The notes beneath the pieces are model-generated. The model made no database searches. It was not told where the DNA came from and saw only the letters and a program-made list of their open reading frames with translations. Of a stretch of DNA of 64,000 bases, positions 1 to 13,200 are shown piece by piece. The stretch covers positions 24,022,029-24,086,028 of the forward strand of contig NC_133933.1 in NCBI RefSeq assembly GCF_031877795.1. The letters are read 5' to 3'. The position numbers and the translations under genes were made by a program. This DNA comes from Strix aluco (Eukaryota > Chordata > Aves > Strigiformes > Strigidae). Within the stretch, counting starts at the first letter, position 1. Each line of letters starts with the position of its first letter.

Positions 1-3000
1 TCCCACCTGACGTGTCAAGAGCCCTGGATTTGGGGATGCCAAACACATATGTGCTACACCCTAGAAAACAGATGGACCAAGCTCTCCGGGTGTCGCTACA
101 TCCCCACCCCCAGCAGCAAAACCCCTCCCAACAGCCTGGTGAGGAGTCAGCCACCAGCACCATCCATCCCCTCTGAGCCTGTGGGGTCCCTCATTTCAAC
201 ACTCCCCTTTGCTCCAGGAGGAAAACAGAGAGGCAGGTTACTTACTTATGGGTTGAGAAATATCATGCACAGGTTAATAACTTGGTCCCAACCCAAGGGA
301 CAAAAATGCTGGAGCCCCAGAAGATACTTTTTAATTGCTTGCAGCAAGCCGGGAGGAGCTGGTGTGACTTCCCAGCGTGGTTCCCCACATCCAACAGCAC
401 CAGGTGACATTTCACATGCCCCAAAAGTGCTGCTGACCAATGAACAGGTTTCGGGCAAATTGTAGGTAGCATTTTTCCTGCTTCCATAGAAATTTTTGGA
501 TTTACCCACGCTGTTAGGAAGCAGCACTGCCTGGCACGTTGGTTTCCTGGCCCCGCAGCCCTGTTTGCTTCAGGCAGTGCCTGTGGCTGGCCAGCCCTGC
601 TGCAGAGGCAGGGCCCTGCATCACACATATTTGACCCTTATGTGTTGTAAAGGTGTGTTGTCAGAGCGTTTTTTTTTTTTTTTTTGAAAGCCTCTGTTTG
701 GTGCATGCAACTACGAAAAATTGTGACTGTTTTTTTCTTATATAAAATGTGTCCTTGTTTTCTTCTTTTTGGTGTGGCTGGCGACCGCCTGCTCAAGGCT
801 GCTAAATTAAAGCTTTTCGTTGGGGTTTGTTAAATGAGCCTCTTCCTATCAGACTACAAAGGGTTTTTTTAGTTGATTCCTATTATTCACCAGCTTCCTA
901 CTAATCAGGTTTGCTTTGCTCGGATCCCTTAAGTTTCTCTGGTGGACGAATGCACTGAACACTGACGTGATGTTAGGAGCATCTCTCACGTGCGGGGTGG
1001 GACCAGCTGCCATCGTCAGAGATGGCAGGACACAGTACGAAACTTTGACATGGGATTATACCTTTTTTTTTTTCCTGATCTGTTTGACAGTAGACAATTA
1101 ATGCCCGTAGACGAAGGCGCTTCGTTAGACAGCTCATTAGTTAAGCATGCTTGTACATGTGATTTCTCCTGTCCCCATACATGTGACAAGGGAAGCTGAT
1201 GAATCTATGGGAATTATTTAAATCACCCACGTCCCACACCTAAGACTTAAATACCCTGACAGGCAAAGAAGCACTAATACCTACAACTACATTGCGTTTT
1301 CCCAGTGTCACTACTGTACACAGAAATATTTATAAGTCCTAGAGCACTAACGGTTAACATTTTAGCTAGTTACAAAGGGGTGGAGGGTTAAAGAATTAAG
1401 TTTTCAGGAAGATGACAAGATTATATGCATCGTCAGAAAACTAGCTAATTAAAGCTGCCGTCATGCAAATACTTGGCCATGCTTTACTGTAATAGCACAA
1501 AGCAAGGGGGCTGATGTCGACAGCAGCTTACTGCAGTGTTGCAGCAGGAGGGTCACTGCTTAGCTGAGAGGGAATGAACATATCAGAAGGGGGTGGTATC
1601 TTCTGTAAAAAAAATCTACACTCAAGTGAGAGAGACAACATTTCAGCTGCTTGGTTTTGCTCAACCTATTGGCCAGGATGTTTCATCTGTGAGCTGACAG
1701 GATTTGTTGCCTTTTAAATGTTCCCTTTTTCCTTCACACAATGAACGGCAAAGAGGATCAGCATGTTTAAGTCTCGTTTCTAAGTATAAAGACGCAATTG
1801 ACCCCAGATGTATGAATCCTCGCTAGCTTATAGCCTCCCCACATTACTCCAAGGCACTTGGCCATGCATACAAGTGAGACAAGAAGAGGTGAACCACGAC
1901 TGAAAGTCCCCCCCAAGGCTTTACCCAGCAACTGAAGGATACCTCAAAGTTTCAGCTGTAAGAATAACCTCTAAGGGTCTATTTTAAACCTTTATTATTG
2001 TAATATACAATGCCCTGATACTGGATTTGCACAGATTTTCAGCAACCATACTGCACTCTGCTTACACACTGTGCACCGAAGGAATACATTTATTTTGAAG
2101 GAGCACACAGCACATCTTTAGTGTTCGCTGAAAGGGCTCTGAGGTCCTCAGGGAAAAGAAATCTGGAAATGTGAACTTCCAGACACGATTTGCGTGTGAG
2201 GAAGAGGAGCAGCCCCAAGTAGCAGCTACGTGAAGATCCAGCAGGTGACACAACTTGGATGTCTGTCATGCAGAGAGGACCTAACTTTGCTAGTAGTCCC
2301 AGTGGCAGTGGGTGGGGGGGAACTGGGTGCAGATGAGCACTTCCCCACTTGGTCACTTGAGGCGGCGAAACAGGCATTTACCATTTTTAAATAAAACTTA
2401 ACGTCACCCTTTCTACTCCCCTTCCAAGTTGCAAGGGCCATCAGCAGGGTCTCTGGTGCTCTCCACGAGCATGCTGGGGCTGGAACAGGAAGGAGATGGG
2501 CTGCCTCAGTGCCAGCCGGTTGCCCTCGCTGCTCTGTGTTGCCTCAAGATTCAAGTTGTTTGACACGGGGCAGCACCATCCCCCAGGCATGTGCTGACTG
2601 CCTTTGCTTGGTGAGGGTGGCGAAGATGCTCTTCACACACAAGGAACGCTGAGTTGAGGACAAACCCGTAACCTCCAGGGCAGCTCTGCCTCAGTGCTGG
2701 GCTCCCCACGAAGCACCGTGACATAGTGACAGATCATCACAGGGGAGTGAGTCTGAAAAAACAGTGTTTTTACCCACGTGACTGTGGAGCCGGGTCTCAG
2801 GAAGGCTGCCCAAGACCTTACAGCAGGCACCTGAGCCACCCCACCATGTCCCAAGTTCTTATGTGGCCCCACAGCTGCTGCCCTCCCCTCCATGCCCAGC
2901 GTCCCACCTCCTCCCAAAGCATGCTCACCAGCTGCACATCCATGTGCCCAACCACTCCTGCCCTACCCAGCGGCTGCCACCAGCACTGGGGTGCTGGGAT

Positions 3001-6000
3001 GCTGAACTGCCTGGTTTTGTTGAGAGCTGTTCAGTACCCAGGAGGAAAAAAGAGGGGGGACTGCAGCCCTGGTGAAAAATACGATGGCAGTGAAGTGTTG
3101 TTACAGCCACAGCACCTAGTTATTAAGGAGAGGCAAGGAGAGGTAACATCTTTTATAGGACCAATTTATAGTGTTGGGAAAACAGGCTTACGGGCACAGG
3201 CACCCTCTTGCAGGAGAATGTATGTGCTTCCTCTCGGGCAACATCCATTAAAGGGATGTATTTGGACAGGATGGTGAGGAACAGCAACACAAAAATCCTA
3301 AAATAGACACGACAATGCTTCTTTCTGTCCGGCTCAGCTCGCACAGGAGTTTCTGCTGCTCCTCCAGCAACTTGCCTGAGGAGAGATGTTTTCCCCCAGC
3401 CTGGTACCTGTCTCCATCCCAAAGCTGTCCCAGCGTGGTGGGATCAGGCTGCAGAGCTATCCCTGCCATCCAGCTCAGCTCTCTGCTGCCATTTCTGGAA
3501 GCTTTATACAAACAATATCCCCCTTGCATGGCTGCCACACTTCTCATCCCCCCTTGTCAGCCTTTGCAGTGCATGTGTAAATTCAAGTGATGCCTGTAGC
3601 AGGAAATTTCACAGGCCAAGGGGTAGGAAAATCCCCAGGGAAAACCCAAATTACAAGGCAGGGAAATTTGGGGGGGTAGGAGGAGGAGGTGATAGGTTCT
3701 AAATTCTGACTTAGGAAGTCAGGCAGACAACTGAGTGAGCACACATAGATGGAAGGAAATGAAAGACCGTTTTCATCTCATCTCCAAAATTCTGTCCTTT
3801 TGTACAGCCAACTTCTGCTGCAGGAGGGAGGTAGGACAGGGAAGGGGCTGGGAAGGCAGGAGATAAGCAGCACAGTGCAACTGGAGGTCCCTAAACGGGA
3901 CCACAGACCCCTGGGGTGACATCCAGCTTTGCTTTCCCAACCCTGTCTCACTGAGCTATGTAGCCTATTCTGTGGGGGTTTTTTAAACTCTGGTCCTGTG
4001 ATTCCTGGCCCGTCCTTTGCTGTTGCCATCAGTCCCTGCCCACCAGGACCTGCCACCCCCAACCCAGTGTGCAGCAACACCTCAGCCGTGCTCCCACACA
4101 GAAGACTTGGCATGTTCCCCGCCACACTGGGACAAGCCAAATATTCTTTCCTTTGATTTGTTTCAGACATACCAGCCATAAACCTCAGCCTCTGGCCTCT
4201 TGTTTTCATTTGATGAGACCGGCTCAGAGGAAGGAAGGGATCCAGCTTTAACTGTGCCGGGCAGCCTCAGCACGTCTGCTGAGCAAACACCCTCTGTTTC
4301 TCCCCCCACTACGCAAAATCACCTCCGCATCCCTTCACCTCCTCCTTTTCAGCCCCAGCTGCTGGTTTCTCCAGGTGAGTGATCAGCACTGGGTGCTCTG
4401 GCAAAGCTGCCACAGCCTTTGCTGTCACTCGGTGCCTGGCACCACGGTGGCCAGAGCCCAGCCAGGCAGGTGCTGGGATGGCTGCTCCCCTCAGAAGCAC
4501 TGCTAAAGGGGCAAGCTCCTGTGAAAACCTCCCCCCAGGCTCGAGGCATTCTGCGCTTTTGGAAATGGAGACCTGTGTTCTGTTAAATCACTTTTTTCCT
4601 GTGTGCAGGCACTCTATTACCTCTCTGAATTGACTCTCCGCCCCGGGCACCTTTCCTTCCAGATGAGTCCTTTACCCCCAATTCTTTTTGCCTTATTGCT
4701 GAAAGAAGGGAAAGCTGCCCAAACTGCCCCCGTGCACACCAAATAGCAGACCCCAACTCCTCATTCCTCAGTATCACTGCTCCCAGAATAGATGCATAAT
4801 GGGCAGGAGCAATTTTCAACTACTTTAGCAAAGTAATTGATCAAAGAGGGTTTGGTTTTTTTTTTCTTTTCCATCTTCTTCAACTTGTAAAATGTTTATT
4901 CTTTTCTGAAATGCAGAGATGGGGGAACAAACTGAAGCTGAGAGAGCCCTTGTCACCTTTGATGGGATCCAGTTCAGTCCCTTATGCCCAGTGAAGCTGC
5001 ATAGCCTTACTGACTGGAGCCATCAATCATGTGTAGAAAGTATGGCCCTTCAATACCTGCCCTTCCCTCACCAGATGATTATAACCTTTTATTTTCTTGT
5101 AAGTCCCACTGAAGGTGAGGCAAAGGGAGTGCTGGCTGGAGAGCAGGACTTGGCCAGGTCCCCACCAGCGTGCTGCCGCATCCTTGCCTTGCTGGTAAGA
5201 GGAATAGCTGCTGTATTAACCAGCAGAGATTTTTTTTTCTCACCATGGCTGTGTTTCCAGCGTGGCTCCAGTGGCACTCCTCCACGTGGATATAGGACTA
5301 AGGAGAAACCTTAGTATGGGAGAAACCTTTTATTATGATGGGAAGTTGAAGCATTCACCTAAAACAGATTCCACCATTGCCACCACAACTGATGCTCTTT
5401 GATTTTCCCAGCGGCCGAGCAGAGGAAACCAGCCCGGTGATTGTCACTCCTGCAGCATCCTGTGAAATTCAGACTCTGTCTGGCACAGCCCTGAGATGGT
5501 TTTTACTATTAACATCCCATTGTGGTGACCATTGTGCTGCTGCTGAAAGGAAATTTTTCCTTATGAAGCGTGCGGATTAAAGCAGTTCTCAGTGATGGAT
5601 TTATTCTGGAACAGCTTGAAAAGAGCACCACTGCCCTTCCATTTTCTTCCACAGAATACTCAGAATTTACCAGCCCGCTGCACGGATGCTCTGCTCTCCA
5701 AATAGCCATCGGCTATAATTTTGACTGCTGTCTTTCTTGTACCTACATAGAAGTAATTTGTGCAGTTAAGACAACTTAAATAGGAACATGAGGGGTTATT
5801 TTAACAGCTGTTTGCATAGATGAAGGCGGGAAAGGGGTGATTAACCTGGCAAGGGGAAGGCTGACCTCTTAGCTGAAGCACAGGGCTGAGAACTTCCTGC
5901 TCTGTTCCTCACCCCTCAGATGAAGCAGAGCAAGCTACATCATCTTAACTGTGTCCAGCCCAGGTAGAGTGGTATTTTTAGCCTCCCCATTTAACTAGAT

Positions 6001-9000
6001 CACATTTCCACATTAACTAGCTCTTGCTTTCTGCCTAGAAATCCCTGTTATATTAATAACACTTATTGCATCCCTCTGTCAATGAGACATTTCCCTGTTG
6101 CTACTGCCTGTGGGTGAGGGCAAAGGTATCTGGATGGATGCAAAAATGGGACCAAGAGCCACGATGGGTCAGCTCATTCTTAGGGCTGCATTTCTACCAC
6201 AGAGATGCTGTGTAACCTTGGAGAATAATAACAACAACAGATAATAATAAGCCTTTCAGACAGGAAAGTTATGAAAAACTGAGCTTCTTCTGTAAGAAAT
6301 AAATATAAAGGAGACTAGCTTGAAGGAGTTAAAGCGGTCAGCTCAGATGTGACACAGCCCAATAACCCCCAAACTTCCAGCATATTCTTTCAGCATTTCT
6401 TCAGTGGCTCTAAAGCATCCTTTTAGCCCTTTCCATCTCTGCAGCTGGAGCCAGCTTCACACACGCTCAGATATCCTGGGAGGTAGCATCCCTGCAATCC
6501 AGCCAGCAGATCAAGAACAGCTGTTAACACCGAATTTGCAGGCTGGCGTCGCAAACACAGGTTTGCAAGGGCATCACTGGCTGCTAGGGAGGAAAGAAAA
6601 TCATCCTCTTCTCCTTCCTTCTCTTTTCTGCCTGCCTGAAATGAGGTCTAGATACTGAACATCTGCTTTACGTATCAGTCAAGCAGGGACATGCTTTCCT
6701 CCTTCTTTATTGCAGAGCCACAGTCGTAGAAAGCCTAGTTTAATGTATAGCCTGGAGACACGCACATGGCTCTGGCTTCCCAGACAGAGCTGCAGTGGGG
6801 CAGGAGAAGGAAAGCAGCAGTAAGAAATATGGGGATGCAGGGTACAGCACAGCATCCACAGAATAACTGAAACCATCCAGCAGTGTTTGTCCTCCAGTGG
6901 CATCTGCAAGAACCAGGTGGCTGCTGACTGTCCCAGCTGGGGTTAGCCTCTGTCTCCTGAAATCAAAGGCCGGCATCACTGAGGTACGAGGAGATTCACC
7001 CATCACAGTGGAGATACAGTAGCAGACAGCAGGGCTGTTCATTTAGCAAAGTAGAGTGATAAATAGAGAGTAAATGGCCCACTGCATGCTGATTTCCCAT
7101 GAGAATCAATTAAGTGTAGTTAAAAAATATATTTTTAATGTCATAATCTTCAACTGTCACTGGCTGATTGCAATCACAAAGTGGAGCCAAAATCCTCAGC
7201 CAAAGATGTTGGTTCCTCATCAAAAAAAACATTTTGGCTGCCGACGTCGGCACCACACAGCTCTGTACCCAACAGAGACACAGGAACTGACGTTGGTGAC
7301 ACCAAGGACAGGTCTAATGCCAAAAGAGCATTATAACACTTTATTAAATAAAATATGCTTATTTAGCTGCCTTTAAATAAGATGGGTGTATTTCCTGCTG
7401 TTTGAATCTCTTCAGCAATGTAATAATATCACTATTAACATCTAGGCTAGCATTTAAAGCAGCAGGGAGTTCAGCAACGTTGCTGAAAGCAGATTTCCAT
7501 CAGCAAGAGTGCACTCCTCTCCAAGCTGCCCAGGAGAGACCTCCCCTATGGTCCTACCTGAATTCCTGCTCTGCAAACAGTGGAGCACCTATTCCAGCTT
7601 TCACAGGACCTGTAATAGGAAGAGGGTGCATTTTGGGGGCTAAATCCTTCATGTCTAGGGTGCTGCAAACAGTAACAGTCCTCCCAGCACCACTGCAAAG
7701 GCATAAAAGCAGCAACCTCAGTTTTAGGAGAGAAAAGGGAAGTCCAGAAGTGATACAACTTGCCCAAAGCTGCTGAGAAAGTCATTCTCAGGGCAAGACC
7801 AGAAGGGAAAGCCTGTTCCTGGGCTCACGGGGTGAGTTTGGGTGTCTGTCTCCCCATCACTGACTGCATCTCAAGGCAGCTTTTCCCCAATCCTCATCTT
7901 CTGCTTGTTTGTGTCTCCGCCACATTCTGCTCCACCCTGTGGTTTGTTGTACTTGGTTCTGGGTTTATTTGATATAAAAACGCTTCCAACACACTCTTCC
8001 TCAACCCATGAAGCACTAGTCACAACTGCGGCATTGTATAAGTACTGATGGGTAGAGGCTTGTTTAATTTTATTTTGGCTGCCTCCACCCCAAAGCTATA
8101 GCTCAGCATCTTACTAAGTTTCACTCAGGAGCTGAGATTTGGCACCTTGGTTCAGCAGCTCCCAGCACCCATGGGATGTAGCAACAGGTACTGTGTGAAT
8201 CTTCACATTACTGATATAAAAGCAGCAGCATATTGGGACCAACATATCATAACTAAACCAACTGAAGAAGCAATTAGTGCCAGGCTACATCCTGAGGATG
8301 ACAGCAGCACCGTGGTGCTAAATAAAGGCAGTTCTACGTGGTGCCAAAGAGCTTACTGCAGACCTTGTCTGCTCCCTGTTTACCTTGCTTAAAAGCAAGC
8401 TCCAGACGGTGTCCAATATTTCTCCCTCCTGGCAGAGCCTGCCTGAGCTGTTCTCGGGAAGAAGAGCAGTATGGATGTGGTGGGAAAAGAGATATAAAGA
8501 AAAATGAGTGGAGAAACACTGATGTAAAACAGGGTTTCAGAGCTCAGAAATCACAAACACAGCCCACACCATCCCTTCCACACTATTTCCCAGTACCCGG
8601 TAGGTGATGCTTTGACGCTGTGCATGCTGCAGGTGGGCTTGCCTTGGTCACCTGCCGATGTTGCAGACACAAAACCTCCTGGCCCGCAGGAGCAGCCATC
8701 ATCCAGTTGCTTGGCGAGAGGGTGACAGGGCGGGCACTGACCATTTGCTGTGACCCCAGAGCCCTGGGCAAAGCTGACTGCAGACACGCTCTCAGCAGGC
8801 AGGAACAGGAGCAGGACCAGGTTCAGCTGGACCTCACCTCTTACATCAAGGGGGACCTCTAGGTTTTACTGGTACCACCTCAGCCGGGCTGGCTGGGGAC
8901 GAGGCTCCTCTGCTGCTCAAGTACTGAGAAAGTTGTTTTATCTGGGTGGTGTACTCTTCTGGAAGCCCGGAACTAAACACCACTTTTCCTACCCATTTTT

Positions 9001-9913
9001 ACCATTCTTCATGTGACAAAGACCCCTTGCGCAGGTTTAACAGTTTAAACTAACAGCACTGCCCTCCCCTCAGGTGTATTGAGCAGGGACATGGGAGTCA
9101 GAGGGAGAAATGACATCTACTCACACAAGCTCCAGCTTGGGGATGGATATGCATTTTCCTCAAGCTGGAAGAGCAAAGCTCAGGTGGTTCTCCTCGTCCC
9201 CAGCTGGAGCCATCTTCATCCATCTAGCAGTAAAAACCACAACCATCCAGCAAAACCTTTGCTGCCATGAGGAAAAACCACATCTTTGCGTAATGTCAAA
9301 TCAGCTCAGGAGCCTGCTGAAGCTGGACACTTGCTCTGTCACCAGCTTTGCCATACCCCATGCCTCACCTCCCTTGCACACCGTCTCTGCAACTGGAACC
9401 TGAGGCACACACCTTGACTCTGAGCTGCTCTGCAGAGCAGGTGCTGGAATCTCACTAGGATGGCAGGCTGTTAGAGAAACAAAATGAGTCTTCTAGTATC
9501 TAATGAAAGATACCCAGGAAAGAGGTCATCTGTGTTGCATCTGCCACAAAACTGCAAAGGCAGCTCTCGGAGGAGGTGAGGAGAGGGCAGGAGAGGGAGA
9601 GAAATCACAGTTCTCGGTTGCAGCACATCACACCCCCCAAAGAAAGTGCCTGGGCTGGCCCTTGATGGCTGTGGCCTGGGTAATAGCGATGAGCTCCATG
9701 GTGGTGTTAGTGCCATTTTAATAGCTGTACGTCTGTAAAAATGTCTCTTCTTTCTGAAGAATCCACTTAACTTTTGCTGTTTCTTAAAAAAAAAAAAGTC
9801 AGAAAAGGCAATATTAACAAGTAAACCTAAATCAACCTACCTTTACCAGCTCTTCAGAAAAAAAAAAAAAAAAAAAAAAAGCTAGCAGCAGCCTTCTGTT
9901 GTAGTACTTGATT
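1..9913. other. Intergenic DNA downstream of H3-3A
   Basis: I see no protein, tRNA or rRNA gene here. Open frames reach at most about 180 codons (2,726-3,277 on the plus strand). They have no recognisable domain, low-complexity composition and no convincing splice context, so I treat them as chance. The stretch contains homopolymer T and A runs (for example 670-686 and 9,858-9,880) and one possible decayed SINE near 7.7 kb. In human, the side of H3-3A away from SDE2 leads to ACBD3. No ACBD3 exon is visible in this stretch. Confidence 0.6.
7735..7830 (-). repeat. Possible MIR-type SINE relic
   Basis: The run contains words typical of the reverse-complement MIR core and 5' half: a 'caacttgcccaaagctgctg' block followed at the usual spacing by 'gtcattctcagggcaagacc' and 'cctgttcctgggctc'. 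It is strongly diverged and has no clear ends. The match is by eye against the remembered MIR consensus, so it is tentative. Confidence 0.3.
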
Positions 9914-10255
9914 CCTCTCACCTTGTGACTTTGGTATGAGGTTGAGGAGATGCTTTTTAATATGCTTAAATATATATTTACAAAACATAATATTATTTAA
10001 GCATATAAAAAGCATCTACCCACCCTCATATGTTAAAATAACAACATTAATATATTTTATGTGTGCATATATATAATTATATTAAACTAATGTATTAATA
10101 ATATAATTACAATAAATATATGCTTACATGATATATTATTATAATTATTAATACATTATTTATTATAATATACTTGTAGTAAATAACGTACATTATTATT
10201 TAAGCACATAAAAAGGCATCTGCCCAACCTCATACCAAAGTCAGGAGGTGAAGGG
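9914..10255. mobile_element. AT-rich foldback (MITE-like) element
   Basis: The two ends are long inverted repeats. The left arm is about 9,914-9,970 and contains 'gactttggtatgaggttg'. The right arm is about 10,199-10,255 and contains 'caacctcataccaaagtc', with 'aagcacataaaaaggcatct' as the counterpart of left 'agatgctttttaatatgctt'. A third copy of the right-arm sequence lies inside at about 9,992-10,030, so the left 117 bases can form a hairpin by themselves. The centre is nearly pure A/T with TAATTATA-type words. There is no ORF. The structure suggests a non-autonomous DNA transposon or foldback element. No clear target-site duplication is visible, and I cannot name a family. Confidence 0.55.
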
Positions 10256-13200
10256 ATTCAAGGACCATGAGGGAAGGATGCTGCTAGCTTTAGAGGACAT
10301 GGCCTTAGCCAGCCAAGCCGCTGCAGCTGCTGTGGTACTTGCAGACATCAGACATATCTTCCCTGCTGCACAAAAGGAGTCTGTGCATGGGGCGAGATGT
10401 ACCCACTGCCCCTTTCAGACAGGGCGTGCAGCAGTATTTCTGTTTTACTGTGAGTAGGGAGCAGGAAGGCTACGGCAATGGCAGAGAGGGGCAGGGTGAT
10501 GTAGCAGGGAAGGGAAGAAGCTTTATGGCAAGAATGTCATTATGCCTTTCTTATTTGTAGGAAGAGCACACAAGTCATATTGACACAGAGTTTGAGCGAC
10601 CCAGGTTTCCCTATATTGAGAGACAGAAGCTTGCTACTTTCCACGCAGGGAGCGCGCGGCCTGCCTGCACAACAGCCAGGCACGAGGAAGGTCAGAGCAG
10701 CTTCAGGAACAAGGTGCCAAGGTCAACAACCTCCCAGTATTAGCATCATATTTTACAGGATCTCCTGTAGCTCAGGTAACTAGGACCAGGGGGACGAATT
10801 CAGTGCTGGCAGCATCAGGCAGTGGAACCAGAGCAGCTCCTCATCAGTGTGGCAGGGAACAGATGTGTTTCTATGGAACTGTTACGCCCTGGCTCCACGA
10901 TGCTCGTGGGTGTACTATAACCGCTATCTGCACCCGTAGCCAGGTTTTTCACATTACAGATAGCAACTGCTGTGTGGTGTGCTCTGCTAGCAATAGCCAC
11001 AACAGCTTAAAAATGGATTACTGCACCGTTGTGAACTTGAATGCTACCCTATTAGTGTTTATTTTATTAATTTATTGAATAAACACCAGCTAGGTTAGAT
11101 ACCGTCTGTGGCTTTGGCTTCTTTTTTCCACAGCATTCAAAGCAATTACTTTCATGAAAGCAAATGGTCCATTTAGTTGGAGAATCTATAAGGCAGAAAT
11201 GAGATCAGATTCCTGAACAGATGTGCCCTCCTCTAGAGGGATTCAGTGTCTGCAAGGCTTCAAGCTGACACCAGGCAGAAAACGTCTCAACTTCACTACG
11301 CCTGAGCTGTGCAGCAGAGCTGGCGGTTATATCAAAGAACCGTCTCCGTAACTTCAAAACAAGGGCAAGTAGCCATCAATTTAAAGCATTTCACGTACCA
11401 GGAAATGGAAGGGAGGAAGGACACCTTTGTCATGGGGATAGGGCTGGCACCACCAAAAAAACCCTACCACCTATTCACTAAAAGAAAATGAGTCCCTCTT
11501 CCTCAACAACTCAGGCAAAGACAAATGCTTTTGCTCATTTTTTGCACACATAAACCTGAAGAGGGGGGCCTAGAGGGAGCCAACAACTATTGCAGATCCC
11601 CACATCATGTAACACTTCCCCTTGGTTGGGGCTAGGCGCTCAGCACCTGAGCTCCCAGCCCAGTCCCAGGTCAAGTCAGCAGCAAGGCACAGCTCCCTGG
11701 TGCCAGCTCAGTGACTACTGTAAGGGTTAGCACTGCTAAGATCACACCCTGGGAATATGGCAAAACCCTCCTGACACAAATGACCTCAACCATGCCAGTC
11801 ATCTCCTGGAAGGCAGTGCGTGCATCCACAGCAGTATCCCTCAAACCAACACCCTAGACTTCCCCCGTTGCTCACGTCTGTCTGCTGAGGTCCCAGCTTT
11901 CACCCTGTCCTCCTGGGAGAGTTAGTGCTGGCATCAGCAAGGCAAGCCCTGTGCTCCCTGTGCCTGCCCACACACCCAGGACCTGCTGTAGAGGTCCCCC
12001 CCCTCTACGCATCTTCTCTGGCCCACACCCTCAGCCCCAGCGGGGTGCAGATGCAAGAAGGCACAAAGGAAAAGCCACGTGGAGACAGCCCCTCTGGGCA
12101 AAGCACATCGGCAAGCCAGCACACGGAAGCTTGCGCCGCTGCTGCCAGTTTCCTACCCGCTCTGTGGCTAAGCTGAAGCCTGAGGTCTCAGGGCTACACG
12201 TGCCTCAGCCTGGCAACTCTCCCATGCCCCAAATTAGCAGGCACAGAGACTGTTTGAAGTCACTCCAGCCTTTAGATGCAGGGACATGCAGCTCCTCAGC
12301 GGTAACCGGTCCCAGGGATGCACCCAGCTGGGACGCCCATCCTGCCATCCACAATTCCTGTCGTGCTCCTCGCGGCCGGCATCCATGCCCATGTGTTCAC
12401 CTGGCAGCCTTCCCACCCCGAGGCTGCTGGACAGGGGCTCAGCTGCCAGGCAATGATGCATTTAAACAGGAGGCCTGAGCAGGACTGTAAATACCATTTC
12501 TTCGGCCTTCCTCCTCCTCCAGTACAGGGGAAAGAATGGAGCATCTCTCACCTGATGGCTGCTATGTCATCTCAGCCTGTCCTCTCCTCAAAGCAATCCA
12601 GAAGGTAAAGGCAGAAGAGATATTTACATTGCTCACCAACTTCAACAGACGCTAAGGAAAACTCAAAAATAGTTTAACTTGCAAAATCTCTCACAAATCT
12701 AGATTGGCAGGAGAGGGGATCAACTAGCCTAATTATTCATGAACAGAAGATGGCGGGGGCAAAACCAAGGGTTAGCATTTATCGCCGAGGCATATGGAAT
12801 TAGCTCACAGTCACTGCAGGATGTATATGCAATAGACATTTTCCAGTTGAGTTTTATTTGGGACGCTTCCACGAAACAGCATATACATAAACGCCAACAT
12901 CATGCAATGAGGAGGTGAGGACAGACTCCTGTCAAGGTAGGGGGACAAGAATGCTCAGTCCTAACACCATCAGGAGACACAAGTGGTTTCCAGAGCCATA
13001 GGGATGATTTTTTTTTTCCCCACAGGCTTTTTTTTTTTTTTCTTCTCCTTAAATCTTTCTGAATTCACACGAGCTTCTAGTAACATAAAGCACCCCTGCT
13101 GTTAGAGATCCTGCTGTGTGTAATGGCATGCCTACACAAGGAGATGAGGGGGATGCTGTTGGCAGGGGACAATACAGCAGAGAATACGTGCGCACGTCTC

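Noticed and set aside
9858-9880. A23 run as the tail of a retrogene (also 24,377-24,399 and 28,897-28,916)
   Set aside because: No coding remnant or polyadenylation signal directly upstream, and no matching target-site duplication; they look like simple homopolymers.
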